This document shows positions 23,742 through 38,229 of a DNA stretch of 64,000 bases, one piece after another (the first letter of the stretch is position 1; each line of letters begins with the position of its first letter). The stretch is from Siniperca chuatsi (lineage: Eukaryota; Chordata; Actinopteri; Centrarchiformes; Sinipercidae), in contig NC_058044.1 in NCBI RefSeq assembly GCF_020085105.1, forward strand, positions 24,425,206 to 24,489,205, written 5' to 3'. A program made the position numbers and the translations under genes. The notes beneath the pieces were generated by a model that made no database searches, was not told the DNA's origin, and worked only from the letters and a program-made list of their open reading frames with translations.

Positions 23742-26700
23742 ATGAAATCCAGGAGTCAGGACCAGAGTTTGTCTGACTCCAGAGAGCTGGACAGATCTTA
23801 CGACCCACTGACAGGTATCCATTTTGGTCATCTTTTTAAAAAAAACTATGGGAAACTGAACAACTGCTGTTTGCTGACCTGGCTTAGATTTCCAGTTTGC
23901 TTTGGTTTTTAGTAAACTGCCATATAGTCTACAGTAGACGACTTAGACTAATCGATAAGTAAGTCATATTTGACTGTGGGAGTATTTAATACACCACAGT
24001 TCTGTTTCATCATCTGTCACTAGCTGCTGCAAAGCAGCCAGGGTACAAGGTCAGTGTGTGTGAATGTGGACAGTCCAGCAGCCTCATGCACATTACTCAC
24101 TGAATGAATTGGAGACTGACTTTACAGACGATTTATTTGGTATTTTACCTCGAGATGAACTTGACATCGTTGCTTTAGCCTGCTAACTGTTATTCAGAAG
24201 AATAACAGTTGTGTCATCCATAGGTCATCAGTTGCTACAGCATCATGCAGGTCATCAGGAAAACAACAAGACAAGAAGTGATATATGTTTCAGGGTGGAT
24301 GGTTCCTCCTGAAAGATGTTGCACTGAGCACATATACTTTTCAGTAAACTGTTTGAGTCACATCTGCAGTTAAATGAAGGCAGTCTGTAAGTGAAGCAGG
24401 AGATGGTCCAAAAATGCCAATAGTGCTATTCTGTAACATGATAGGGGTAACAAACACTCATTTAAAAAATAACTGTTTAAGACATTTATCAAGAAAACAA
24501 AGTCAAACAATTTCTGGTCTCTGAGTATTTCCCTCCTTTTTTATTGCAGACTGAATATCTCTGGGTTTTGATCTGTTGGTCAGACAAAAAAAAAGCAATT
24601 TTAGGTTGCCACTTTGAGCTCTAGGAAAATTGTGATGGACATTTATCTTTATTTTCTGACATTTAATAGGCCTAGACTAAATGATTAATAGATTGTGAAA
24701 ATATAACAGATTGATCGATAATGAAAATAATATAGGAATCTAAATACCAAATCAGTGGTATTGGCGTTGCTCATATTATATCGACATGTTTGTTTTCATG
24801 AAATGCTCTAAAAATGCAAAGTGCACTGTGGTGATAATTGATATTGCAGTGGTAAATCTTCTCACTGAAATGAAAGAAAAAAACCCCATAAAAGCTTAAT
24901 GTGCTTTACAAAACATGTGAGAACAACTTCCCTCTCAGCGTGTGTGTTTATGGTCTAATTAGATCAGTGAAGCTCCTCTCTTTGTCAGACTTTTCAGTGT
25001 TGTATTTTCCTCATGAGTGCTTGCAAAGACAACCCTCTTTAGAGACCAGCAAGCATCTCTGTGCACGTCTCTCCCTCTCTCTCCCTCACACACACACACA
25101 CACACACACACTTGGTGCTTTGTAAGGCTGGTCTGACATTCTTGTGACAGCTTCCCGAAATAGTCTTTTCCTTTAAACATAACTAAATAAATGTATAAAA
25201 AGAACTGCTTTCATATGACACAAAGAGTTTGGTTTTAGTTTAGTTTGCAGGATATTTTTAAACCACTGTATTTAAAGTGGACAGATGATATAATGATGAA
25301 GGTTTATTTAATGGCTGATGGTTGTTGCTGGCACAATAGCCAGAATGTGATATTCATTCAGCAGCACCTTAACCAAACAGGGAACAGGTGCACGAACACA
25401 GAGGCTTTATGGGGCGTTCAGGAGACACAAACAAACCTTTTTGTTAAAGAGTGAAGCAGAGGGGCGTCGAAGTGCTCAACAGCCTGAGGCGCTAAACTGT
25501 GTAACTGCAGCCTTAACAGTTCAACTCTATTGTATCTATCAAATAAACACCCAACAGTTATGTCACATGTAGGAAGCAACAGCAGCTGCTTATGGAAAAT
25601 GTCAGTTAATGTATTTTAAAGATTTATCAGCTAAAAACATTCAGGCTGAGCAGAAAATAGTCTTTATGTGCAGCTGCTCTGCTGTAAAGCTGCTGAAAAC
25701 CTCATGTTGTTTACTCCTGACTGTATCCATACATTATAGATACTGGATCTGGGAACAAGTCATCACTTTCTACACTTCACATGTTACAATGACCCTGACT
25801 GACTGCTGCTGTGCTGCAGCTGAACCATGATGTCATGTGGAAAGACTGTTTTTCTTGACTTTTTGGGAAATACACTTATTTTCTTTCTTGCAGAGAGTTA
25901 GATGTCATATCTGTACAGTAAATATGAAGCTACCGCGAGTGGCCAGTCTTTACGCTTAGCATAAAGACTGGAATAAGGGGGGAAACAGCTAGCCTGGCTC
26001 TGGGCAAGGGTAACAAAATCCACCTACCAGCACCTCTTAAGTCCACAAATTAACACGTTACATCTTGTTTGTTTTGCATTAAAAACAACATGTTAGGTGT
26101 TACAGGGGGTTGTGTGTCGGACTATTTCTTAGCCAGGAGCCGTTGCCCAGCAACCAGCGGAGACTCCAGGGAGTTACTACTCCCGCCGTTAGCTTTCCTT
26201 TTTTTTAAAGTGAGCAGCCGTAACGAAAATTGACCAAGGCTTTGGGTTGAACAAACAAGATATAATGTGAGCTTTAGAGGTGCTGGTAGTTAGATTTTGT
26301 AATGTCCGTTGGACAGAGCTAGGCTAGCTGTTTCCCCCTGTTTCCAGTCTTTGTGCTAAGCTAAGCTAACCAGATGCTGGTTGTACTTATATATTTACTG
26401 GTGATAACAATTTCATAGATTTTTATTCATCACATTGTTGTAGAGCGCTCAACGGGCTTTTCCCTAATGCATTGAAAACTGTGAACACTGATAACATAAA
26501 TATTACATTTATGTAACATCGTTACATAGCTCATTTAAACATAGAAGCCCCTCTGAGCCAAATACATTTCATGTTGTAGGTGCCAAATGGAGTTGATTGT
26601 AGTCTGGACTGATGAAGAGTGTAGTATTAAGATGAGGTGATGTCTGCCCCTGTCTGAGAGGACACATGAGGTAAAATTAACTCTGTAACAATCACTGGGG

Positions 26701-26749
26701 AGCTCATGATGTCAGTGCAAGAGAAAGAGTATGGGAATTTAAATATGTT

Positions 26750-26787
<38 letters not shown>

Positions 26788-28453
26788 TATGGTTTGTATG
26801 AGATGGACGTCTATAATCTGAACCATGTCTTTCTGAGGATTATGGTAAGCACAGAGGCTGTCGCCCAGGCAACATTATCTTACAAACATTCATTTAGCGC
26901 TGCATGACCCTACTTAAGCTGCCATGATCTAAGTAAACCCAAAATGCTACCAGTGAACGAGGAAGGGTGTTTGGGTTTAGGGTCATAATAACATGAAAGC
27001 CACCAGTTTAGGTGTCTTTATAAGCATTTGAAAGTTTTTAACAATTATTTTATGGTTAATAAATCATTTACTATTACTTTACAGATTAATAATAATGTCT
27101 CACAATGGATTGACAAGTTATATATAAACAAAGCGTTTTTTTTCTTTACTTATTCCCTGCTAACATACATACGGTATGCCTGCTTTTTCTTTGTAGCTCA
27201 TAGTCAGGAAGGAAGGCTTACTTTTGGGAAGAAAGTTGTGTCCTTTATAGGACTGATGAACTAATAAAAACATTCTTACAGTCTTACTAGTAGGTCATTT
27301 TTCTAAGAAAACCAAGAAAAAAAACACTCATCATGCATAAAACTCCTACTTTAGGAGGCTTAAATCTTTCCACTGTGATTAAATTTATCTCCAAAGTCAA
27401 TATTTTCAAACGCTTTTTTTCTTGTTGCCAGAAACTTGCCTGACTGAAAGCTCCTTGATTAGGTCCACTTCAAGAACGGCAGCAAATATTCTGATTATTT
27501 CTGCCCTCAAAATGAACTGAGATGCAACGATTTATGCTATGGTCTCCTAAATCTGCTAAAGGGGATTTGGGACTTTACAAAGTCCTTAATAAACTATTTA
27601 TAAACTCTTTACAAGTGTAACTTGTTGTAAAGAGGTGATGACTCCTCTTCAGTGCCTCGCGACCCTCCCTTTTTATGAGTTTCTTTATTTCTCTCGGTGT
27701 CTCTCACTTCTCTCCATCCACAGTTTAAGTATTTTCAGGCTTGAGGCGTTTGCACCAGTGGATAAAAGAGTCTTTAAAAGTATTAATAACAGCAGTGAAG
27801 AGTGCATTGATCTGCCTCAGAGGGTTGCATTTGTTAAAATTGATCCACACAATCAAAGACACCCAGAGGGTCTCCAGAACCGAGGAAAGGCTGGATGATC
27901 TCAGCAACCTGCTGAAATAACTGGTGAGTCAGTCAGTTATTCATCAGTCAAACCCTGGAGATGTTCGCTTTGTGCTGTGGGACAGTTAAAAGGTTACGGA
28001 ATGCAACTTAAGTATGTTGCATTTGCTCATATTGTAACGTCATGAACAAAATCCTGACAGTGAGTAATATGCATTTTTACATCATGTCCAGCTAATGTTT
28101 ATGACCTTATATAACTCAGACAAGCAGCTGGAATAACGCTTCAGCTGAGATAGACCTTTATAAACTGCTTGTCTTTCTAAGAACAAACTCCCGCCCTGTA
28201 TCTGTTGGATTACTGTGCAAACGAGTCACATCAAACCGCTGCCCTTAGAAAGCATTTCAGTAACTTAGAAAATATCTGTGATCAATGCCCTGCGCTCTGT
28301 CACGTCTAAAAATACCAGATAGCAAGAAAGAAAGCAGCAGGGAAGTTGTGTTGTTGTCTCTCCCCAAAAAGGTTCTCCAGTTTGAAAAGAAATCATTTTA
28401 CAGTTTTATTTTTCTGCATCAAAACATTGAGGTGTTTGTGTCATCCTCATTAC

Positions 28454-28488
<35 letters not shown>

Positions 28489-31400
28489 CCCATAAAGCTT
28501 TGTTTGTTTTTCCACAGTTGTGCAGCTGCTGTATTTGATTGTTTGATTGACATATCCTACATAAAGGCCAGGTAGCAACTGGTTTGTTCTCACAGAATGA
28601 AATTATATTAATGATTCCTGATTATTTCCAGAGGCTGTGTGCACATTGTTGGCAGATATAACACGAAGGAAGAAGTGAGAAGCTAGGCCTGTTTTTTAGT
28701 AAATGCTTCTGATAAGGCCTTGAGCAAAACATTTAGTCCCTGTGTTGCTGCAGTGCAGCTGTGCAGTACAATTCTTTTATTGTTCCAGACATTTCTCAAG
28801 TGTGAATGCAAGTGTTTCACTGTATGTTTCAACCTGTACTGCTGCTGCTGCTGCTGCTGTATGTATGACTGGAATACAATCATTGTTTACTTTATACTGA
28901 TGGCCATTTTCCAAACACATCAGACTTTCGTTGAACATTGTGTCACCTTTATTTATTTACTTATTGTTGAAGTTTTTAAATTGTGATAATGCAGTTGTAA
29001 GCTGCGACTGTTTTGAACACTGCCGTTACAGCTGTTTACATATTTATGACAACATTCAAGATTTTAGAGACAGCTTCATGTACCTGTCTCACTTTTTACC
29101 TGTGAGACGTTTCAGTGCCGGCTTCTCGTGGCCTTGACTGGGGGCGGAGGTGTATCATCAGTTCTGCTTTTAAAAACATCCAACAGGTTGCTCCACCTGT
29201 CTGTTTTGGTCTCCTGCAGTGTTCATAGTTGCTTCCTGTCTGTATATTTGTTTATTTGTCTCTTCTCTGACTTTGAGGCCTTTAACAGTTGAACTTTAAC
29301 AGTGCAATCTGACTGTAGCTTAACACTGCCCTCTAGTGGCAGGAAGGACACATGACTGTCTGGAGACACACATTACATTGGACAAAATAACACACTCTTT
29401 CAGCTAATTTTAGATTAGAGTATACCGTCATTTACAAGATGCATTTGGGGATAATTTCAAATCCAATTTCCTTTTCAGTGCTTTGAGTGCCTGCCTTTGG
29501 TATAAGGTTGCAAAACTGCAATCTGCAGAGGCATGAGGCATCCTCATCTTTAGCCAAATGATAAATAAGAGTATAGAGAGAGGTCAACACTAATAAACTC
29601 TACTTTGTGGAAGTGTTCTGACAGTGAAAGCTCATGACTGACTGGAGGAGAGGCACAGATCAAATGTGAAAGCAAAATAAAAAGACATAAATCAACAGTT
29701 GGTTGTGTGAGTCTACGTCAGCAGGGTTTCTGTTGTTCTCGGGTTGTTTTGGGTCGATATAAAGTCTCTGTGTCTGGCCTCGGATGAGAGAGACTGCAAA
29801 ACAAGATGCTTACATCAACTGAACCCAAGTGAGACCCTTAAACAGAACACAAAGAGAATTTAGGAGCAGGCGAAGCTTCAGAATAGATGCGGGAATTAAT
29901 GGATGAAGGGGAAGTTTTTGTTTTACTGTAGCAGGCGTGTCAACCTTCTGGTGCTCCTACGGGAGGAGGAGGAGGAGGAGGAGGAGGGAGGGGGGAGCTG
30001 GGATGGAAAAGGGAAGACAAATGTTTTGTTCAGTAATCAGCTTGATGAAGACGGTTGCAATCCTTTAGATCAGGATTATTCATTAACTCACATGTAGCTT
30101 TGGAGCAAGTTATCACTTGGCAACATTTAGAGAGAATGACTGGTTTCAAGCGAGGAAGGTCAACCCTCAAAAATAAGAGACAAAGAAGACAGCAAAGGAT
30201 TGTGGGAGCTCAAATTCGTCGAGAATTGAAAGACAGAAAATGGGCGAACGTCTGACAAAAACATGTGGGTGGTACTCAGTCACCCATATTCAATTTTCCG
30301 CATGTTGAAATGACAGTTAGCTGCAGCTGCTTGTGTGTTGGACTCACACAGACACAGACAGAGAATCACGAGCGTTTTTTCTAAAAGCTCAAGTGTTGTC
30401 TTGTGGTGTCTGTGAAGGCCAGAGGACCATGATGGTGGGTGTCCAGTCTCTATATTGTTACAGCAAGGAGTCAACTTTATCTTTCTCAACTCTCCTGTCC
30501 TTGTCACTGTTAGTCTTCTTTCTCAGCTTAAAACATACTTAAACCTCACTGAAATGTTGGTGGGTCAGTCATTAGAAACTCATCCTGTGCAGCCAAACTG
30601 TGTTCACAGAAGTTTATTTTAAATTCTAGTAGCAAGTTTTCCAAAGATACCAACAATGTCAGGCTAAATTTTGAAGAAATCTGTGTAAAATGATGCACTT
30701 ATTTTCATTTGATTAAATGGTGCAGCCATAAAAAACACGAGTGTTGGGTGTGAATATTTAGCTTTGTCATTATATAGCTTCAATGAAGAGCTGGAAAGAG
30801 ATAATAAAGAATATATATGAAGCTCTCAGTCAGTGTGGGATTAGATGACATGACACCCACTCTGAAATCACTCAACATTTCCACCTTATTTAAAACACCA
30901 TTCTTAAATTGATTTAGTTTGAATAATTTCATTAAACATCAAACTAAACTCAATTTATTTGCTAGTGGCCAGGGCCATCTTTTAAAAGATCTTCTGGTTA
31001 AATAAAGGATTAAAAAAAAAACATTACTTCTTTCCATAGTGTATGTGAAAACAAAGAACTTTAAACCTGAGTAATATTGGACATTTCCATCACGCTCAGT
31101 GTGGCCTCTGTGTCTCAGAGCTCAGACTGTCTTGTCACTCAGCCCTCACATGCTGGATGCTCTCCATACGGCTCTGATCTGATGGGTCACACTGGTTCAA
31201 AGCCAGGTCAGCAAAGTCATTCGTGTACACTAAATTGCATGGAAAAGTCATTCAAAGTATTTGAGTGTAGTTTGGCCCAGTGTTTTATCCATTTAACACG
31301 GTGTTTCCTTGTGTGGGCCACTCTATCTGCCTCTAATCTCTGCTGTGATTGGTTGTTTCCAGGTAATCCACCATCCAAACCCAATAAAAAGACCATAAAG

Positions 31401-34400
31401 CAGAGGCTCCTCAAACTGCTCCCCTGCTGTCGCTCTGGCTCCAGCCCTTCAATTAATCAAAGCAAGTGTCAGGACACACAGTCCATCATCACCCAGATTC
31501 CTCTTCACATGAATTTAGTCACTGAGAAAATTAAACGCTGATACTTTTACACATCTGCGTCTTGGTTTGTCACTCTTACTTTTCCTTTCTTTAGTTTCCC
31601 CATTTTTTCCTATTTCTCCGAACAACATTTTTCATGTACACTTGTGTATCTCATGGAGTAACTATTTCATTCCTCTGTCCATACCTCCATGCAGGAAGTA
31701 TAACTGACGAGGCTGAACTGTCGACAGTGTGTTACAGACCGGAGGGGCTCGACCGTCTCGTACAGCAGACCAACTTCAGCAAGAAGGAGCTGCAGGTCCT
31801 CTACCGGGGGTTCAAAAATGTCAGTCAAAGATTTCTGTGAATGTTTGATTTGTGCACTCTTTTTTTTTTTTACTCTTTTGAATGACCTTCTGTGTGAATA
31901 TAGAGTGTTTAAACACAATATGGATTCTTAAATTGTTTATATGCATGAGAAAGCATGTGTGTGTTTTTCATTGGCATAAATTCACATGTTTTTTCATTCC
32001 CACAGGAGTGTCCCAGCGGTGTGGTGAATGAAGAGACTTTTAAAAGCATCTACTCCCAGTTCTTCCCTCACGGAGGTCAGTCAGATCCTCTTCCTTCAAC
32101 TCATGTTTTTAATCTTTATTTAACATTTATTTTTATTTAACATTTTGCCAGCATTTGTCTGTTATCAGAATATTAAAGAGTCCACTCACAGTTTTCTACC
32201 TCCACTGTAGTCAGTTGTTTACAAAAGCAGCTATTTTTTCTCAGTCTTCTCAGTGTCACTGTTGATATAATTTGTGCACAAATTGTATTCAGACATTCTT
32301 AAATGTTTCTCCAACTACAAATCTGAATCATGAATTCGCCATGTAAAGTGTTTTCACAGATGTACAAAGGGTGATATAAAACCACGGGCTTTAAGATTAT
32401 TTCTGAACATCATTTCACAAACTCAGAACCTTACTGACTTTTATTTGAGCCCATAAAAATCTAACCAGGTGTTGTTCACCGAGGAACATTTAGGTATTTG
32501 AATGGTCACCTTTTCTCTTTCTTCCAGATTCAAGTATGTATGCACATTTCCTGTTTGAAGCTTTTGACACCCATAACAACGGAGCGGTCAGCTTTGAGGT
32601 GACTTTTCCATCCCTTCACTCTCTGCTGTTTTTTCCTCCTTAATTTCCTTCCCTTCTGCCGTTTCTTCCTTGATGCTCCAATTCCGCACTTTTAAAAGAC
32701 ATCACAAAGCCTCTTCAAAGAATGCTCTGTTTATTAATCGTAAACCACTTTGTAACTTTTATTAGCTGTTAGAATCTTTTTCACTACTAGACTACCATAT
32801 GTCTTCCTATGTAAAATAACTCTTTCTAAGATATTTCATGTATTTAAATTCATAAGGACACATAAAGTACATTTTTCATATGGACTTTCTTGGCTAGGTC
32901 ACACACACAAGGTTGAAAAAAACCCAAACTTTAAAAAAAAAAAGTAATCTTCTCCTCAATACACTTCAATATGTGACTCCTTGACTGTCGTTACCTTACA
33001 GTATATCAAAACTTACTCAGACATAGAAAAGTATCATCTTTATAAGCATTTAGTTAAAACATATGTGGTATTGACTCAGTACTAGCAAACCACTGAATGT
33101 ATTCCTCTTCTTTCTTTTACGTCCATGTTCCTCTTGCTTTCATTTTTACCTTGTGACTCACTCCTTCTGATGTTACTATCACTTTCCTGATCTCAGTAAT
33201 GGCTCGGGTTTTCTTTTTCTTGCTGTAGGACTTTGTTATAAGTCTGTCCATCATCTTGAGAGGGTCCATCACTGATAAACTCCACTGGGCCTTTAATCTG
33301 TATGATCTCAACAAAGACGGCTGCATCACCAGAGAGGTACTTGAACCATTCTTTCTTCCCCTCTGTGTTTGTACGAGAGATTGGTTGTTAGCAGCTCTTG
33401 GTGACACGTGATTTATTCTTATTTCTTTTCCTCCCTTCTGTCTGACCAGGAGATGACAGATATTATGCACTCCATCTATGACATGATGGGGAAGTATACC
33501 CACCCCAGCATGAAGGATAATGCTCCCAAGGAGCATGTTGACAACTTCTTCCAGGTAGAACACACAAATCATCAAACCAATACACTCCACATATCCCAAC
33601 ACTAAACTCAAAATGAGTCAAAGAATTTGTTCAAATAGTCCATATGTACGTTTGATTTGATTTCCTTTTGCAGTGTTTGCTTTAACTTCTGTTTGTATAT
33701 ACTGTAAGTGTTCATCCAGGTTTTATATCTCACCAGAACTACTCAGCTGAAGCATTTCATATCAATCCCTCATAATGCACTGGTACACCATGTTTGGTAG
33801 TACTGCTCATTTAAGCACAGGACATAGGTTCAAGTCTGCATATGCTGTAGAAATTAAATGAAGACCTAAAATACTCTGGTTTATTTGTTTTTCTGTGTAT
33901 GTTGTTTGGGCTTCTTATAGGTAACCTGGGGAGTTTTTGACCACAAGTAGTGCTGTGGAGCAATGTTTTTATGAGCAGGTCCATGATTTGTTTGTATCTC
34001 TTGCACATGCACAAGGACGCACATGCATGCGCATGAGTGTGTGGCGATAAACTGCCCTGCCGCCATTTTCAGGCTGTTCCACTGATCTTCAGTCGTTGGT
34101 GTTAATGCGCCAAGATACGTAGCACAGTGCCAACGAAAGGCAATAAAGAAGACTAGCTAGCTAGCAAAGATGAATGTAAACACATCACTTTGCACTTTGG
34201 TGAGAAAACTGAATGTAAACAGAACTTTGTTTACAAGAAAGCTCCACAGGGCGCTTTAAGTTACCCTTTTGAAACATCTGTGTATGTGTTGGATTTTCCA
34301 GAAAATGGACAAGAACAACGACGGAGTGGTCACCATCGAGGAGTTCTTGGAGACATGCCAAAAGGTCTCCTACAGCAAATGTTTATAACCATTTCAACTA

Positions 34401-34535
34401 CACATTAATAACACGACTAACAAAACCTCCACTTCCATCTGCAGCTTTCTCAGGAGTTTAACTTTGTCCCCTTGTTTCTCCCTCCAGGATGAAAACATCA
34501 TGCAGTCCATGCATTTGTTTGACAATGTGATCTAA
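23742..34535 (+). CDS. kcnip2: kcnip2, Kv channel-interacting protein 2 (KChIP2), 253 aa
   Basis: Nine exons: 23742-23814, 31363-31461, 31695-31819, 32006-32075, 32528-32598, 33229-33336, 33450-33554, 34302-34364 and 34488-34535 (stop TAA). The total is 762 nt, 253 residues, close to the ~252-residue mammalian KChIP2b. The product is a neuronal-calcium-sensor EF-hand protein that binds the cytoplasmic N-terminus of Kv4 channels, raises their surface expression and shapes transient outward current. N-terminal [17 protein letters not shown] and LKLLPCC (likely palmitoylation Cys46-Cys47) are KChIP2 hallmarks. EF1 (about 100-111, [12 protein letters not shown]) is degenerate as in all KChIPs. 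EF2 is 136-147, EF3 172-183 ([12 protein letters not shown]) and EF4 220-231 ([12 protein letters not shown]). The C-terminus MHLFDNVI is nearly invariant in the family. Exon 2 is phase 1-1 and appears to use a GC donor; skipping it joins exon 1 to exon 3 in frame, as in the short KChIP2S isoform. Its position just after armh3 on the same strand matches human 10q24, which favours kcnip2 over kcnip1, 3 or 4. Confidence 0.95.
24455..24740 (+). repeat. R2-family repeat, copy 3
   Basis: Shares ATCTGTTGGTCAGACA and TTTTCTGACATTTAATAGGCC with the copy at 7083-7410, in the same order and orientation. Confidence 0.6.
25087..25111. repeat. (CA)n microsatellite
   Basis: About 12 CA units after a CTCTCCCT tract. 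Confidence 0.9.
25855..26405. repeat. Palindromic nonautonomous element family R1, copy A
   Basis: Starts TTTTTGGGAAATACACTTAT, then GAGAGTTAGATG, AATATGAAGCT, GGAAACAGCTAGCCTGGCTC and CACCTACCAGCACCTC. The right half repeats these inverted (AGAGGTGCTGGTAGTTAG, GAGCTAGGCTAGCTGTTTCC, CTAAGCTAAGCTAACCAG). The middle has GCCAGGAGCCGTTGCCCAGC. The whole element is a long imperfect hairpin, as in fold-back MITEs. Most complete of three copies. Confidence 0.8.
26751..26786. repeat. (GT)n microsatellite
   Basis: About 17 GT units. Confidence 0.9.
27739..27923 (+). other. Unassigned exon-like open stretch in kcnip2 intron 1
   Basis: Bounded by TATTTTCAG| and AACTG|GTGAGT, both good splice sites. 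One plus frame encodes 59 residues ([20 protein letters not shown] at the start, [17 protein letters not shown] before TAA at 27918). A second plus frame and one minus frame are also largely open, so coding is unproven. No family recognised. Confidence 0.25.
28456..28485. repeat. (GT)n microsatellite
   Basis: About 14 GT units. Confidence 0.9.
28839..28859. repeat. (CTG)n trinucleotide run
   Basis: Six to seven CTG units in kcnip2 intron 1. Confidence 0.9.
29961..29996. repeat. (GGA)n purine run
   Basis: GGA-rich run of about 36 bp in kcnip2 intron 1. Confidence 0.85.
30955..31020 (+). repeat. Retroelement 3' tail
   Basis: GCTAGTGGCCAGGGCCATCT, CTTCTGGTTAAATAAAGGAT and a run of ten A's; the GGTTAAATAAAGG-poly(A) ending is common to fish retroelement tails. 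The 5' part is not recognisable. Confidence 0.45.
31363..31461 (+). CDS. kcnip2: kcnip2 exon 2, alternative palmitoylation exon with a GC donor
   Basis: A 99-nt symmetrical exon (phase 1-1) between TTTCCAG and CAAA|GCAAGTGT. It encodes the basic stretch [15 protein letters not shown] and then SPSINQ. In mammals the equivalent exon encodes the palmitoylated segment that separates KChIP2b from KChIP2S. The next GT dinucleotides give the wrong phase or create TGA at the junction with exon 3, so the GC site is the only one I can find that works. Confidence 0.85.
31820..34301. other. kcnip2: kcnip2 introns 3-7
   Basis: Short introns between the EF-hand exons. A half copy of the fold-back repeat R3 lies at 32390-32460. 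The long minus-strand open frame across 33117-33611 is antisense to two exons. Confidence 0.6.
32390..32460. repeat. Short fold-back element R3, partial copy
   Basis: TTTCTGAACATCATTTCACAAACT...TTATTTGAGCCC matches the right arm of the element at 43376-43495. Confidence 0.55.
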
Positions 34536-35255
34536 GGCTCAGTGGACACAGACATGAGATTTTCCCTCCTGCCTGAAGCTCATCCACAGTTCTTCAACCC
34601 CCAGCCAGAATGGACGGTGTTTCTTGGCCTGAACAGAGTGGTGCAGGGTGCAAACATACTGAGGATATCTACCCCAAAACCACCTTTTATTGTGATTTTT
34701 TTAAAATTAAAAGTGTATAGGAAGGCATCAATAGATGAATTCTGTTGTTTTAAGATCTTATATCATGATTGAATGAGCTGTGCAGACTGATTTGAACAAG
34801 CATATTTAATGCTGTAGAGAAACAGCTCTAACAATAAGCATTGATGAACAGGTGGCTCAAAAAACAACAGGAAACTGCCATGGCCTCTTCACTTGTACAA
34901 ATGATGACTATTAACTTACCATATTTTCACTATTGCATGAATGAATGTGCAGACACATGGATGAAAATGAATAATGCTTAAAATGTTGCAGAGTATCACA
35001 CACTTTCTATACTCACAGTTATACTACAACGAAGGACGGCTCTAATAAAGGGATGAAGTTTGAAATCAAGCAATAATCTTAAAGTAACATGTTATCAAAC
35101 CTCTGTTCTCCACCATTTATTGTAATACTGTGTATTGTGTCTGCATGATGTGTCTGTTTTGACTGGCCATTGATAATTAAAGTGTTAATATATTTTCTAT
35201 ATGGACATCGTAACAATGAAGATGATGAAATTGAATAAAACCACAGAGTTACTAT
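34536..35255 (+). other. kcnip2: kcnip2 3'UTR
   Basis: AT-rich sequence after the kcnip2 stop with two candidate polyadenylation signals, AATAAA at 35044-35049 and at 35234-35239. I see no coding potential. The real end is not determined. Confidence 0.6.
35044..35049 (+). promoter_or_regulatory. kcnip2: kcnip2 proximal poly(A) signal AATAAA
   Basis: Canonical hexamer about 510 bp after the stop. A second AATAAA is at 35234-35239, so two 3'UTR lengths are possible. Confidence 0.5.
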
Positions 35256-37373
<2,118 letters not shown>

Positions 37374-37661
37374 GGCAGCCCTACACTGCTCTCTCGCTGT
37401 CAGAGACCTCCACATCTCGTTTGTTCACTCCTATGAATTAGCGCCGCGAGAAATAACAAGCCTGTGTTAACTAACTCTTCACTGACTCTCAACTGTTGGC
37501 TCGCAGCGGGAGAAAGTCGACAGTATATAGTGCCAAAACTACAGCGTAGACAGCAGTGTCTGTTACAAAGGCGTTAAGAAAGAAACAGAGCGGTGAGCAG
37601 GTGCACGTTGAGCCACCTCTGGCAGTGTTTTCAACTATTACTCCCCCTTTTCTTTTTCTTT

Positions 37662-37682
37662 AAAAAAAAAAAAAAAAAAAAG
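37662..37682. repeat. poly(A) run
   Basis: About 20 A's after a T/C-rich tract; no element attached to it was recognised. Confidence 0.7.
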
Positions 37683-38229
37683 CTACATGATTATCTTCAC
37701 AAAATAAAATCTCTTTGGCATAGAATACCCACCCAAAAGCGTAAACACACATACTCACATGCACACAGACACAGACACACACACTCTTTAAAGGCTCTCT
37801 AACAAACCTACAAGCATCGTCACTGTCAGAATTATAATCAGCAAAAGTATGCTATAAAAGAAAGTTGAGCCCTGTTAAGATTATGAGTCCTGTACTCAGT
37901 GATAATTGCATATATTACATCAGGCTGAGAACAGAGGGAATAATCTCTACTGACGACTATATTCTCTTCTTCTTTGTCCCATTACGTCCCATATCCGCTT
38001 CCTTTTCCACCTTTCTTCCTCCTCTGGGTCTATAAGAAGAGGAAAAAGAGGTGATGAGAAAAAAAAATAAACAAGCAATCCACTGAGCTGATTTCACAAT
38101 ATTTCTGCAGGATCACAAGCTTTCAACTCGCTTCTCACAGCACAGCTCTTCCACAGACAGGTTGTTTAAAAAAGTTATTATGTTGTAGAAAAGAAGCACA
38201 GAACTTTAAAAAAGGTATTGAAAACCTAC

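Larger units (their letters stand above)
23815..31362. other. kcnip2: kcnip2 intron 1 (7.5 kb)
   Basis: Contains an R2 copy, a palindromic repeat, several microsatellites and an open exon-like stretch at 27739-27923, listed separately. Between them I see only AT-rich noncoding sequence. Confidence 0.8.

Noticed and set aside
30055..30255. Lys/Arg-rich 66-codon frame
   Set aside because: No splice sites or recognisable motif; purine-rich intronic sequence.
31077..31541. 154-codon open frame around kcnip2 exon 2
   Set aside because: Only 31363-31461 is exon; the rest is intron read-through on both sides.
33117..33611. 164-codon minus-strand open frame
   Set aside because: Antisense to two kcnip2 EF-hand exons and their intron; the plus strand explains the sequence.
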